From contig CACZON010000322.1 of assembly GCA_902782805.1 (NCBI GenBank), positions 1-5,008 of the forward strand: a stretch of DNA of 5,008 nucleotides. Direction: 5' to 3'. The notes under the pieces are model-generated. The model was not told the origin of the DNA, did no database searches, and saw only the letters and a list, made by a program, of their open reading frames with translations. Positions 1 to 5,008 of this stretch are shown in pieces (position 1 is the stretch's first letter; each line of letters starts with the position of its first letter). The translations under genes and the position numbers were made by a program. The stretch is from Oscillospiraceae bacterium (GTDB lineage Bacteria; Bacillota; Clostridia; Oscillospirales; Acutalibacteraceae).

Positions 1-82
1 GGAAAATAAAAAAGTGATTCAAAGCGGCTTTTGGACCGTTTGAAATAAAACGAAAAAAGGAAGCATCTATCACGAACCACAC

Positions 83-92
83 GGAAAGGAGA
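83..92 (+). promoter_or_regulatory. Ribosome binding site of the nitroreductase gene
   Basis: GGAAAGGAGA lies 5 nt before the ATG at 98 and contains the AAGGAG core. It fixes the start of the nitroreductase. The rest of 1-97 is A-rich. A TTGGAC at 31-36 is present, but no acceptable -10 lies 16-18 nt downstream, so I do not call a promoter there. Confidence 0.75.
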
Positions 93-97
93 TCCCA

Positions 98-610
98 ATG
101 GAATTTCAAGAAGTCGTCAAAAACCGATATTCCTGCAAAAAGTATTCCGACCGCCAGGTCGAAGAAGAAAAGCTGACGGCGATCCTCGAGGCCGGCCGCC
201 TCGCGCCGACGGCGAAGAACCTGCAGGAGCAGCATATCTACGTCATCCGTTCCCAGGAGCTGCTGAAAAAAATCGATTCCGTAACTCCCTGCCGCTACGG
301 CGCGCCGACGGTCCTCGTCGTCGCCTACAACCGGGAGAACGTATTCACCTATCCCGGCGGGAAATATGATTCCGGCGCGGAGGATGCGACGATCGTTGCG
401 ACGCATCTGATCCTGGCCGCCGCAGACCAGGGCGTTGACAGCTGCTGGCTGAATTTCCTCGATCCGGAGAAAACCGCGCAGATCCTCGGCCTTCCCGAAA
501 ACGAGGTCGTCCTGATGATTTTGGATCTCGGCTATGCCGCCGAAGGCGCAGGTCCGCTCCCGAATCATTCAAATCGCAAACCGCTTTCCGAAACGGTGAC
601 TTACCTTTAA
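98..610 (+). CDS. Nitroreductase family protein (FMN-dependent oxidoreductase)
   Basis: This 170-residue cytoplasmic protein belongs to the nitroreductase-like fold. Family members bind FMN, usually as homodimers, and use NAD(P)H to reduce nitroaromatics, quinones or other acceptors; the true substrate cannot be read from sequence. Visible family marks are the N-terminal FMN-phosphate segment N9-R10-Y11-S12-C13-K14-K15-Y16, the APTAKNLQ segment at 36-43 (counterpart of the usual P-S-x-x-N-x-Q), the helix GAEDATIVATHLILAAADQG (93-112) leading into SCWLNF (115-120), the LDLGYAAEG strand-turn (142-150) and the closing basic R160-K161-P162. The length is typical for the short class, so the gene looks complete. 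The ATG is well set by GGAAAGGAGA at 83-92. The VOC gene follows after 98 nt with no terminator between, so co-transcription is likely. The family call is firm, the substrate unknown. Confidence 0.93.
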   Translation: MEFQEVVKNRYSCKKYSDRQVEEEKLTAILEAGRLAPTAKNLQEQHIYVIRSQELLKKIDSVTPCRYGAPTVLVVAYNRENVFTYPGGKYDSGAEDATIVATHLILAAADQGVDSCWLNFLDPEKTAQILGLPENEVVLMILDLGYAAEGAGPLPNHSNRKPLSETVTYL

Positions 611-628
611 GAAAACCGCGGCTGCGCA

Positions 629-677
629 GTTCTGCATGAAGTGCGGCGCCACATTGAAAACGGGAAATCCGCGAAAC
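629..677 (+). pseudogene. Possible remnant of a zinc-ribbon coding sequence
   Basis: In the frame beginning at 630 the gap between the nitroreductase and VOC genes reads F-C-M-K-C-G-A-T-L-K-T-G-N. The F-C-x-K-C-G-A-x-L pattern is the usual second knuckle of small bacterial zinc-ribbon domains. The frame has a stop at 597-599 and no ATG, GTG or TTG between that stop and the knuckle, so no complete gene is present; the second CxxC needed for a zinc site is also missing. The ATG at 636 sits inside the knuckle and has no ribosome binding site. It could be a decayed or recombined gene fragment, or chance. Confidence is low because the match is only about ten residues. Confidence 0.25.
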
Positions 678-708
678 CGTCGCATCATCCGATTCAAGGA
701 GGAAAAAA

Positions 709-1086
709 ATGATCAAAGGAATTCATCATATCGCAATGTACTGCGCCACGAAAGAAGACGAGGCGCGGGTCCGGAGCTTCTATCTCGACACGCTCGGCAT
801 GAGCATTCGCCGCGAGTGGGCGGGCGGCTTCATGATCGATACCGGCAACGGCATTCTGGAGATTTTTACGGGCCGCGAAGGCGCGCACGAAAAGGGGATC
901 TACGGCCACCTCGCGTTCCTGACGGACAACGTAGACGAGCTCGTTGAAAAAGTCAAGGCCGCCGGGTACAACGTCTTTATGGGGCCGAGGGACGCCGTGA
1001 TCGCTTCCACTCCGGAATATCCGATCCGCATGGCGTTTTGCAACGGCCCGCTCGGAGAAGAGATCGAACTCTTCTGCGAACGGTAA
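709..1086 (+). CDS. VOC (glyoxalase/bleomycin-resistance/dioxygenase fold) family protein
   Basis: A 125-residue cytoplasmic protein with the two beta-alpha-beta-beta-beta modules of the vicinal oxygen chelate superfamily. Module 1 opens with K-G-I-H-H-I-A-M-Y (3-11) and S23-F-Y-L-D-T-L-G30. Module 2 opens with Y-G-H-L-A-F-L (65-71) and closes with G-E-E-I-E-L-F (116-122). Candidate metal ligands by family alignment are His7, Glu51 (in L-E-I-F), His67 and Glu120, so all four expected positions are occupied and the protein should be able to bind a divalent metal. Known members include lactoylglutathione lyase, epimerases, thiol transferases and dioxygenases; which reaction applies here cannot be decided. 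It resembles the short YaeR-type glyoxalase-like proteins in length and opening. AAGGAGG at 696-702 sits 6 nt before the ATG. The position behind a nitroreductase suggests a shared role in handling reactive small molecules, which is inference. Confidence 0.9.
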   Translation: MIKGIHHIAMYCATKEDEARVRSFYLDTLGMSIRREWAGGFMIDTGNGILEIFTGREGAHEKGIYGHLAFLTDNVDELVEKVKAAGYNVFMGPRDAVIASTPEYPIRMAFCNGPLGEEIELFCER

Positions 1087-1173
1087 GAATGCCCCGTTTT
1101 CTTTTGAAAACAAATTTCCGGCGCTCAGGCAGAGCCCAATAAGCCTTCAAAACGGAAACAGGGAGACTTTAAG

Positions 1174-2880
1174 ATGAAAAAAACCGTAAAGGATCTGCGG
1201 ATCCTGCTGGCAGGGATCCTGATCGTTCTGATGCTCGGAGGCTGCGCGTCCGGCAATGAAACCGGCAGCACGGTTCCCGAAAGCTCGGCGCAGAGCGAAT
1301 CTTCGCCGGCGCAGAGCGAATCCTCTCAGGAGCAGAGCAGCAGCGCGCCGGATTCTTCCGCGCAAAGCGGGGAAGAGGAGTCCTCTTCTTCCGCTTCCGA
1401 AGCGCAGAGCGAGCCGGAGCCTTCCGGGAGCGAGGAATCCTCCGAAACGCTGCCTCCGGATTTGTACGGATGGATTCCGACCGGACGTTTCCAAAATGAA
1501 ACGGATCCCGAAAATGATAATTACCAGGCCTTGTGGGAAGCGAATCTTTCGCGTTCGGATGAAACGCTGTATTTCAGACTTTCGGAAAATCCGGATGCAA
1601 AGTTCCGATCGGTCTGCTTTGTGGCTTCGGTTTCGCTTTCCGATCTTACGCAAGGAGAACCCATTGCGTTTTCGTCAGATAACGATACGGTTTCCGTGGA
1701 GCTGTTCGACGACGGTTCGTTTGAAATGCTCTACAACGACGAGCCGGAGGACTGGCGCAGCGGGAAGTATCTCCCGATCGAGCCGGAGTCTCCTTCGTAT
1801 CCGCGCCCGCAGCCGGAGCACGATCCGAAATCGCCGGGCGGCGAAATGGACGCGGGGCTTGCGGAGATGGCGCGAATCACGCTCGGATTGAAGCTTTCGG
1901 ATGAGCTGACAGCCGAAGATTGCGAAAAAATCACGGTGCTGAACGTCTTTCCCGAGCATTTCAGGCTCGGAACGCTGGACGGAATCGAATATTTTCCCCA
2001 CCTTCGTGAGATTCATATTGCGGAAAGCTGTGTTTCCGATCTTGCTCCGCTTGCGAATCTTCCGGAGCTTGAAACGATCGAATTCAGCAACGGCGTGATC
2101 GAATCGATTTCCGTTTTGAAGGACTGCAAAAACCTCAAAAGCGTATCGTTCTATTCGGAGCCGATCCGCAGCATTGAAGCGCTCGCCGAGCTGCCGCGGC
2201 TTGAGGAATTGACGCTGATCGATACGCTGATTACGAGCGTCGCGCCGCTTCGCGAAAACCATACGATCCGGCGGTTTTCGATCGACAGCTACTGTGTCGG
2301 CGACTGGGAGACCATCGCAGACAACGAAGACCTCAAAAGCGCGCTGGTGTACGATTACGAGGAATACCTCGCGATTGAAACCCGCGCGAAGGAAATTCTG
2401 AACGAAACGGTCACGGCGGAGATGTCCGATCTCGAAAAAGAGGTGCGCCTCGCAAAAGCGGTCGAAGATAGGATCACTTACGAATACATCAACGAAAATG
2501 ATTATATCGACGAAGGCGGAAAAGGCCATCCGTTCCTGTATTACCCGATCCTTCAGGGGATCGGCGTCTGCCGCGATTATACCGATACGGCGAAATACCT
2601 GATGAACCTTGCCGGGCTTGAGGTGCGGGGCTGCACCAGCTTCGATCACGCCTGGAACATCATTTGTATCGACGGAAAATGGTATGAATTCGACTGTACC
2701 TGGGACGATCTGGAAGACGCAGAAAACTGGGACTGGTTCAACAAGAGCCGGGGCTATATGCTGATCGCGAACGACCACGATCTGTTCTGTCCCGAGATGT
2801 ATCCCGCGGCGCGGGAAGATATGCCCTACGCGGTTTATGCGCCTTACGTACAGCTCCTTTCCGTCGAGGCGGCGGATTGA
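1174..2880 (+). CDS. LRR and transglutaminase-like domain lipoprotein
   Basis: A 568-residue predicted lipoprotein, secreted and anchored to the outer face of the membrane. The signal is basic (K2, K3, K6, R9) and then hydrophobic (I10-L21), ending in lipobox L21-G-G-C24. Residues 27-92 are a Ser/Glu/Gln/Ala spacer that should lift the domains off the membrane. Residues 93-205 look like a beta-rich domain I cannot assign. Residues 255-364 hold five leucine-rich repeats of exactly 22 residues (leading positions V255, L277, L299, L321, L343; cap from I365), of internalin-like SDS22 type. Residues 400-515 form a transglutaminase/protease-like core: G-V-C466-R-D-Y, D-H492-A-W-N and Y-E-F-D507-C-T-W-D-D give a complete Cys-His-Asp triad. 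Relatives are thought to be cysteine proteases, amidases or cross-linkers; the LRRs suggest protein binding. The start is set by the signal peptide and by GGGAGA at 1161-1166. A terminator follows 47 nt after the stop. Confidence 0.92.
   Translation: MKKTVKDLRILLAGILIVLMLGGCASGNETGSTVPESSAQSESSPAQSESSQEQSSSAPDSSAQSGEEESSSSASEAQSEPEPSGSEESSETLPPDLYGWIPTGRFQNETDPENDNYQALWEANLSRSDETLYFRLSENPDAKFRSVCFVASVSLSDLTQGEPIAFSSDNDTVSVELFDDGSFEMLYNDEPEDWRSGKYLPIEPESPSYPRPQPEHDPKSPGGEMDAGLAEMARITLGLKLSDELTAEDCEKITVLNVFPEHFRLGTLDGIEYFPHLREIHIAESCVSDLAPLANLPELETIEFSNGVIESISVLKDCKNLKSVSFYSEPIRSIEALAELPRLEELTLIDTLITSVAPLRENHTIRRFSIDSYCVGDWETIADNEDLKSALVYDYEEYLAIETRAKEILNETVTAEMSDLEKEVRLAKAVEDRITYEYINENDYIDEGGKGHPFLYYPILQGIGVCRDYTDTAKYLMNLAGLEVRGCTSFDHAWNIICIDGKWYEFDCTWDDLEDAENWDWFNKSRGYMLIANDHDLFCPEMYPAAREDMPYAVYAPYVQLLSVEAAD
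1286..1322 (+). repeat. Short tandem repeat in the lipoprotein spacer
   Basis: A 16-nt identical block, CGGCGCAGAGCGAATC, occurs at 1286-1301 and 1307-1322, giving a 21-nt (7-codon) period that encodes AQSESSP then AQSESSQ (residues 39-52). A further partial copy, GCGCAGAGCGA, is at 1402-1412. The repeat is in frame, so gain or loss of units would change the spacer length without breaking the protein. Confidence 0.7.
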
Positions 2881-2927
2881 TCCTGCGCAGGGGGGCAGCC
2901 TGAATCCGCAAAATAACATAAGTCCTG

Positions 2928-2957
2928 AAAAAGCCGCGGGTTTCCCGCGGCTTTTTT
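2928..2957 (+). terminator. Strong Rho-independent terminator after the lipoprotein gene
   Basis: AAAAAGCCGCGGG (2928-2940) pairs perfectly with CCCGCGGCTTTTT (2944-2956) around a TTT loop. The stem has an 8-bp G/C core and six T on its 3' side (2952-2957). Because the A tract pairs with the T tract it can also work on the opposite strand, but no - strand gene ends here. It closes the group of genes that starts at 98. Confidence 0.93.
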
Positions 2958-3037
2958 GATGCAGATCGGTTCGGATGCTTTTCGGTACGTACGGACAAAA
3001 AATATTCAATCTAATCAATATAGAGTTCCAAAGACGC

Positions 3038-3066
3038 TTGCATCTGCGGAAATCATGTGATATTCT
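3038..3066 (+). promoter_or_regulatory. Probable sigma-A promoter with extended -10 for the PAP2-GNAT unit
   Basis: TTGCAT (3038-3043) as -35, a 17-nt spacer, and TATTCT (3061-3066) as -10. The -10 is preceded by TG at 3058-3059, giving the extended -10 arrangement TGATATTCT that offsets the weak -35 (3 of 6 consensus bases). Transcription would start near 3073, leaving a leader of about 45 nt before the ATG at 3118. It lies just after the 2928-2957 terminator, as expected for a fresh transcription unit. Confidence 0.5.
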
Positions 3067-3103
3067 GAAAAGGATGTGATTTTTGATCAAAAACGGTATT
3101 GCG

Positions 3104-3112
3104 AAAAGAGGG
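3104..3112 (+). promoter_or_regulatory. Ribosome binding site that decides the PAP2 start
   Basis: AAAAGAGGG ends 5 nt before the ATG at 3118. The alternative in-frame GTG at 3076 has AAAAGGA ending about 1 nt before it, too close to serve. That GTG would also lie almost on the predicted transcription start. The ATG at 3118 is therefore preferred. Confidence 0.6.
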
Positions 3113-3117
3113 CAACA

Positions 3118-3804
3118 ATGATCCATTACAGAGAATTCCGGTTCCGAAAGCTGAATACGCCGGAATTTAAGCATCTGAAATACCTGATCTTCTGGCCGGT
3201 GTTCGTACTCGTCTTCAAATTCCTGGAGACAGATCTCTGGAAGCGCGAATACCATCCGGTTTACTCCGCGCTTGACGATCTGATCCCGTTTTACGAGATT
3301 TATATCATTCCGTACGCGCTCTGGCACGTTTTCGTTCCGGGGATGCTGCTCTGGCTGCTGTTTCAGGACGCGGACGGCTTTACGCGGATGATGCGCTTTA
3401 TCATCCTGACCTACGGCGTGACGATCCTGATCTATTTCCTGTTTCCGACCTGCCAGAATCTGCGGCCGCTGAGCTTTGAGAACGACAATCTTCTGACAAA
3501 ATGCGTCGCATACCTCTATCGGATCGACAGCAACACCAACGTCTGGCCTTCGATCCACGTGATCGGTACGCTCGCCGCCGTTTTTGCGGCGTTCTATACG
3601 CCTTCGATCCGGAGTATGAACCTCAAAATCGCGATGGCGCTGTTCGGAGTGCTCATCTGCGCCTCAACGGTTCATCTCAAGCAGCATTCGATCCTCGACG
3701 TGTTCGCCGGTCTCTTGCTCAGCGCGGCTGCGTGGCCGCTCGTGTTCCGCCGGGCCGCAAAAAAGGAAGCGATCCCGGCGGCAGAGAACGCTTCGACCGA
3801 TTAG
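3118..3804 (+). CDS. PAP2 superfamily (Aur1-like) membrane phosphatase or phosphotransferase
   Basis: A 228-residue polytopic membrane protein with about six hydrophobic segments: roughly 20-36, 60-82, 93-110, 146-160, 170-183 and 194-210. The PAP2 catalytic motifs lie between and at the ends of the later helices: C-Q-N-L-R116-P117 (motif C1), P144-S145-I-H147 (C2) and S183-T-V-H-L-K-Q-H190-S-I-L-D194 (C3). His147, His190 and Asp194 are the expected acid/nucleophile/support residues. The Arg usual after Ser in C3 is Thr184, a form seen in the inositolphosphotransferase Aur1/Ipt1-like branch, whose T-K-Q-H-x-x-x-D-x-x-A-G style matches here. Such enzymes remove or transfer phosphate on lipid or polyprenyl phosphates at the outer face of the membrane. 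Substrate is unknown. The cytoplasmic tail (211-228) is basic, then acidic. The acetyltransferase gene follows after 21 nt, in the same unit. Confidence 0.88.
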   Translation: MIHYREFRFRKLNTPEFKHLKYLIFWPVFVLVFKFLETDLWKREYHPVYSALDDLIPFYEIYIIPYALWHVFVPGMLLWLLFQDADGFTRMMRFIILTYGVTILIYFLFPTCQNLRPLSFENDNLLTKCVAYLYRIDSNTNVWPSIHVIGTLAAVFAAFYTPSIRSMNLKIAMALFGVLICASTVHLKQHSILDVFAGLLLSAAAWPLVFRRAAKKEAIPAAENASTD

Positions 3805-3825
3805 AGCCTTTCTGCGGGGAAAGCC

Positions 3826-4482
3826 ATGGAAACGGAACGACTGATCATCGACGCGATCAAAGCCTCGGATAAAGAAGATTTTTTTACGAATATCTCCCAC
3901 GACCGGCGCGTGCTGGAAACGTTCATCTGCGCCTATGCCGAAACCCCGGAGCAATTCGATTTTTCGAAGTATCCCGGCCGGGAGGATCTTTTCGCGATCC
4001 GCCTCAAAGAGACGGGCCGCCTGATCGGGATCATCCTTTATTTCGACGAAAAAGACGGCGCCTGCGAAATCGGCTACGGCCTCGGCTCCGCTTACTGGGG
4101 GCGCGGCTACGCGACCGAAGCGGTCCGGCGCTTCCTCGAATACTGCTTCCGGGAGCGGGGCCTTGAAACCGTATACGCTTCGTTTTTTACCGGCAACGAG
4201 GCTTCGAGGCGCGTGATGGAAAAATGCGGAATGACCTTCAGCCGCTTTTCGGAAAAGGAACTGACCTACCTCGGTAAAGAGCGCGATCTGACCTATTATT
4301 CCGTAAGCCGCCCGCGAGAAGAAAACGATTGGGAGAACCTCTCCTACGAAGAGAAAAATCATCAGCTTTTCCGTCATCAGAAGGCACTTTTGGGGGAATT
4401 TCTCCGCCGCGGCGCGATCTCGAGGGCGCAGTACGAAAAAAGCCTCGGCGACCTTAAAGAAAAAACCGGATACAACGATTGA
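3826..4482 (+). CDS. GNAT family N-acetyltransferase (RimJ/RimL-like) with C-terminal tail
   Basis: A 218-residue cytoplasmic acetyl-CoA-dependent acetyltransferase. It opens M-E-T-E-R-L-I-I-D as in the RimJ/RimL-type branch. Core strand 4 is L-I-G-I-I-L-Y-F (66-73). E81-I-G-Y-G-L followed by Y90-W-G-R-G-Y-A-T-E-A is the acetyl-CoA pyrophosphate loop. N124-E-A-S-R-R-V-M-E-K-C-G-M is the family's last conserved helix. Family members acetylate protein N-termini, antibiotics or small amines; nothing here picks one. The fold should end near 162. Residues 163-218 are extra: an acidic link, then Y-E-E-K-N-H-Q-L-F and a charged amphipathic segment with R-G-A-I-S-R-A-Q-Y, resembling SHOCT-type short C-terminal domains. 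GCGGGGAAAG (3814-3823) precedes the ATG. The 21-nt gap to the PAP2 gene makes them one operon, ended by the 4491-4528 terminator. Confidence 0.9.
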   Translation: METERLIIDAIKASDKEDFFTNISHDRRVLETFICAYAETPEQFDFSKYPGREDLFAIRLKETGRLIGIILYFDEKDGACEIGYGLGSAYWGRGYATEAVRRFLEYCFRERGLETVYASFFTGNEASRRVMEKCGMTFSRFSEKELTYLGKERDLTYYSVSRPREENDWENLSYEEKNHQLFRHQKALLGEFLRRGAISRAQYEKSLGDLKEKTGYND

Positions 4483-4490
4483 CGCGATGG

Positions 4491-4528
4491 AAGATCCTGC
4501 CGAAAGCCCGGCGGGATCTTTCGTTTTT
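4491..4528 (+). terminator. Rho-independent terminator after the acetyltransferase gene
   Basis: AAGATCCTGCCG (4491-4502) pairs with CGGCGGGATCTT (4509-4520) over 12 positions with one G-T wobble. The loop is AAAGCC and the stem is followed by TCGTTTTT (4521-4528). It begins 8 nt after the acetyltransferase stop and separates that unit from the next promoter. Confidence 0.88.
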
Positions 4529-4584
4529 GCCCGGTCCCGCGGCGGCGAAAAGGCCCGGAAATGCGCGCAGCGGTTCAAAAACGG

Positions 4585-4613
4585 TTGCGAAGCGGGGAGA
4601 GGTTCGCTATAAT
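4585..4613 (+). promoter_or_regulatory. Strong sigma-A promoter for the 3'-terminal membrane gene
   Basis: TTGCGA (4585-4590, 4 of 6 consensus bases) and a perfect TATAAT (4608-4613) are separated by the optimal 17 nt. The site lies between a terminator and a gene with a good ribosome binding site. Transcription would start near 4620, leaving a leader of about 38 nt. Confidence 0.78.
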
Positions 4614-4642
4614 AAAAAGAGGAACCCGAAAAAGAACCTTTC

Positions 4643-4648
4643 GGAGGG
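4643..4648 (+). promoter_or_regulatory. Ribosome binding site for a TTG start
   Basis: GGAGGG lies 9 nt before TTG at 4658. In this frame the stop at 4613-4615 lies upstream, no ATG or GTG occurs between it and 4658, and the first ATG is at codon 45, inside the second membrane helix. The TTG is therefore the only sensible start. Confidence 0.7.
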
Positions 4649-4657
4649 AACGAAAGC

Positions 4658-5008
4658 TTGAAAATCGATACGAGAGACAAGAAACCGAAGCTCTACGGCC
4701 TGCTGATCCCAACGGGGATCGCGGCGGCCGTGATCGCTTTTTTGATCGTCCGCGACGCCGAGCGCAACGCGGTCGCGATCTGCTCCGTGATGGCGGCGCT
4801 CTGCGTCGTTACGATCGCGGCGCTGCTCTGGGCGCTGCACGAGCAGATCCGCTATAACCCCTATTCCTACAATACGATCATTTATTCCGGTTTCGCCTTG
4901 TTCGTGTTCTATATTCTGATTACCTATCTTTTCCTGATCGCTACGATCCTCAGAATGCCGGAGCGGGCGGCGGAGCCCGATCTGGTCCTTCATATTCTGC
5001 TGGATTCC
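4658..5008 (+). CDS. Integral membrane protein, partial (3' end outside window)
   Basis: The frame is open for 117 codons to the window end, starting from TTG with GGAGGG 9 nt upstream and a near-consensus promoter before that. The N-terminus K-I-D-T-R-D-K-K-P-K is strongly basic and should stay in the cytoplasm. Three hydrophobic segments follow, roughly 12-31, 38-60 and 74-97. Short polar links separate them: R-D-A-E-R (32-36) and H-E-Q-I-R-Y-N-P-Y-S-Y-N (61-72). After helix 3 comes L-R-M-P-E-R-A-A-E-P-D-L (98-109), then another hydrophobic start. I do not recognise the family. The shape would suit either a small multi-pass protein or the membrane module of a larger protein whose soluble domain lies downstream. 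It has its own promoter, so it is not in the operon of the PAP2 and acetyltransferase genes. Confidence 0.75.
   Translation, partial: MKIDTRDKKPKLYGLLIPTGIAAAVIAFLIVRDAERNAVAICSVMAALCVVTIAALLWALHEQIRYNPYSYNTIIYSGFALFVFYILITYLFLIATILRMPERAAEPDLVLHILLDS

Noticed and set aside
2..43. Possible 3' tail of an upstream gene (frame 2, ending TGA at 41-43)
   Set aside because: Only 13 codons are visible, the region is A-rich, and stops occur early in the other two frames, so coding and non-coding cannot be told apart.
636..947. A 103-codon + strand ORF beginning inside the zinc-knuckle-like motif
   Set aside because: No ribosome binding site precedes the ATG and most of it overlaps the VOC gene out of frame with an Arg-rich translation. 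Only its first few codons are interesting, and those are reported as a possible remnant.
1094..1156. Inverted repeats in the gap before the lipoprotein gene (GTTTTC/GAAAAC and CCGTTTT/AAAACGG)
   Set aside because: The stems are short and A/T-rich, with no T run after them and no clear promoter pair, so neither a terminator nor an operator can be supported.
2882..2891. Palindrome CCTGCGCAGG after the lipoprotein stop, with its CTGCGCAG core also at 622-629
   Set aside because: An 8-10 bp match in two places is expected by chance in GC-rich gaps, and nothing else links the two sites.
1675..3558. A 627-codon open frame on the - strand
   Set aside because: It is antisense to the lipoprotein and PAP2 genes, both of which have clear domains, and it crosses a terminator and an intergenic promoter region. 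Its translation is rich in Arg, Phe and Val with no recognisable motif, as expected from reading codon-biased genes backwards.
4479..4661. A 60-codon + strand ORF right after the acetyltransferase
   Set aside because: It begins at a TTG overlapping the acetyltransferase stop, lies over the terminator hairpin and the promoter, and its composition (Lys/Arg/Pro-rich) looks non-coding.
3664..4680. A 338-codon open frame on the - strand
   Set aside because: It is antisense to the acetyltransferase, reads through the 4491-4528 terminator and the 4585-4613 promoter, and shows no motif.

Overview
The window looks like a chromosomal stretch from a Gram-positive anaerobe of the Clostridia (Oscillospirales-like). 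This is inferred from clear AGGAGG-type ribosome binding sites, a type II lipoprotein signal followed by a long Ser/Glu/Gln-rich spacer, compact A/T-promoter architecture in a moderately GC-rich background, and protein styles (small nitroreductase, VOC protein, LRR-transglutaminase lipoprotein) common in that group. No rRNA, tRNA, CRISPR, insertion sequence or phage signature was seen. All six genes lie on the + strand and cover most of the window.

Layout. (1) 1-97 is an A-rich leader. (2) 98-610 encodes a small FMN nitroreductase-family protein and 709-1086 a VOC (glyoxalase-fold) protein. The 98-nt gap between them contains an out-of-frame scrap that reads like half a zinc ribbon. (3) 1174-2880 encodes a 568-residue lipoprotein: lipobox Cys24, low-complexity spacer, an unassigned probable beta domain, five leucine-rich repeats with exact 22-residue spacing, and a transglutaminase-like domain with an intact Cys466/His492/Asp507 triad. 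A strong intrinsic terminator at 2928-2957 closes this group, and no terminator is seen between the first three genes. (4) A probable extended -10 promoter (3038-3066) precedes a two-gene unit: a six-helix PAP2-superfamily membrane protein (3118-3804) and a GNAT acetyltransferase (3826-4482) with an unusual C-terminal tail. A second terminator lies at 4491-4528. (5) A near-consensus promoter (4585-4613) drives a TTG-initiated integral membrane protein that runs off the window end (4658-5008).

The genes do not form one obvious pathway. The nitroreductase and VOC proteins fit small-molecule redox or detoxification chemistry in the cytoplasm. The lipoprotein faces outward on the membrane, and the PAP2 protein probably acts on a lipid phosphate or phosphodiester. 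The most noteworthy items are the LRR-transglutaminase lipoprotein with its uncharacterised N-terminal domain, the SHOCT-like tail on the acetyltransferase, and the zinc-ribbon-like remnant. Nothing here clearly amounts to a new multi-gene system.
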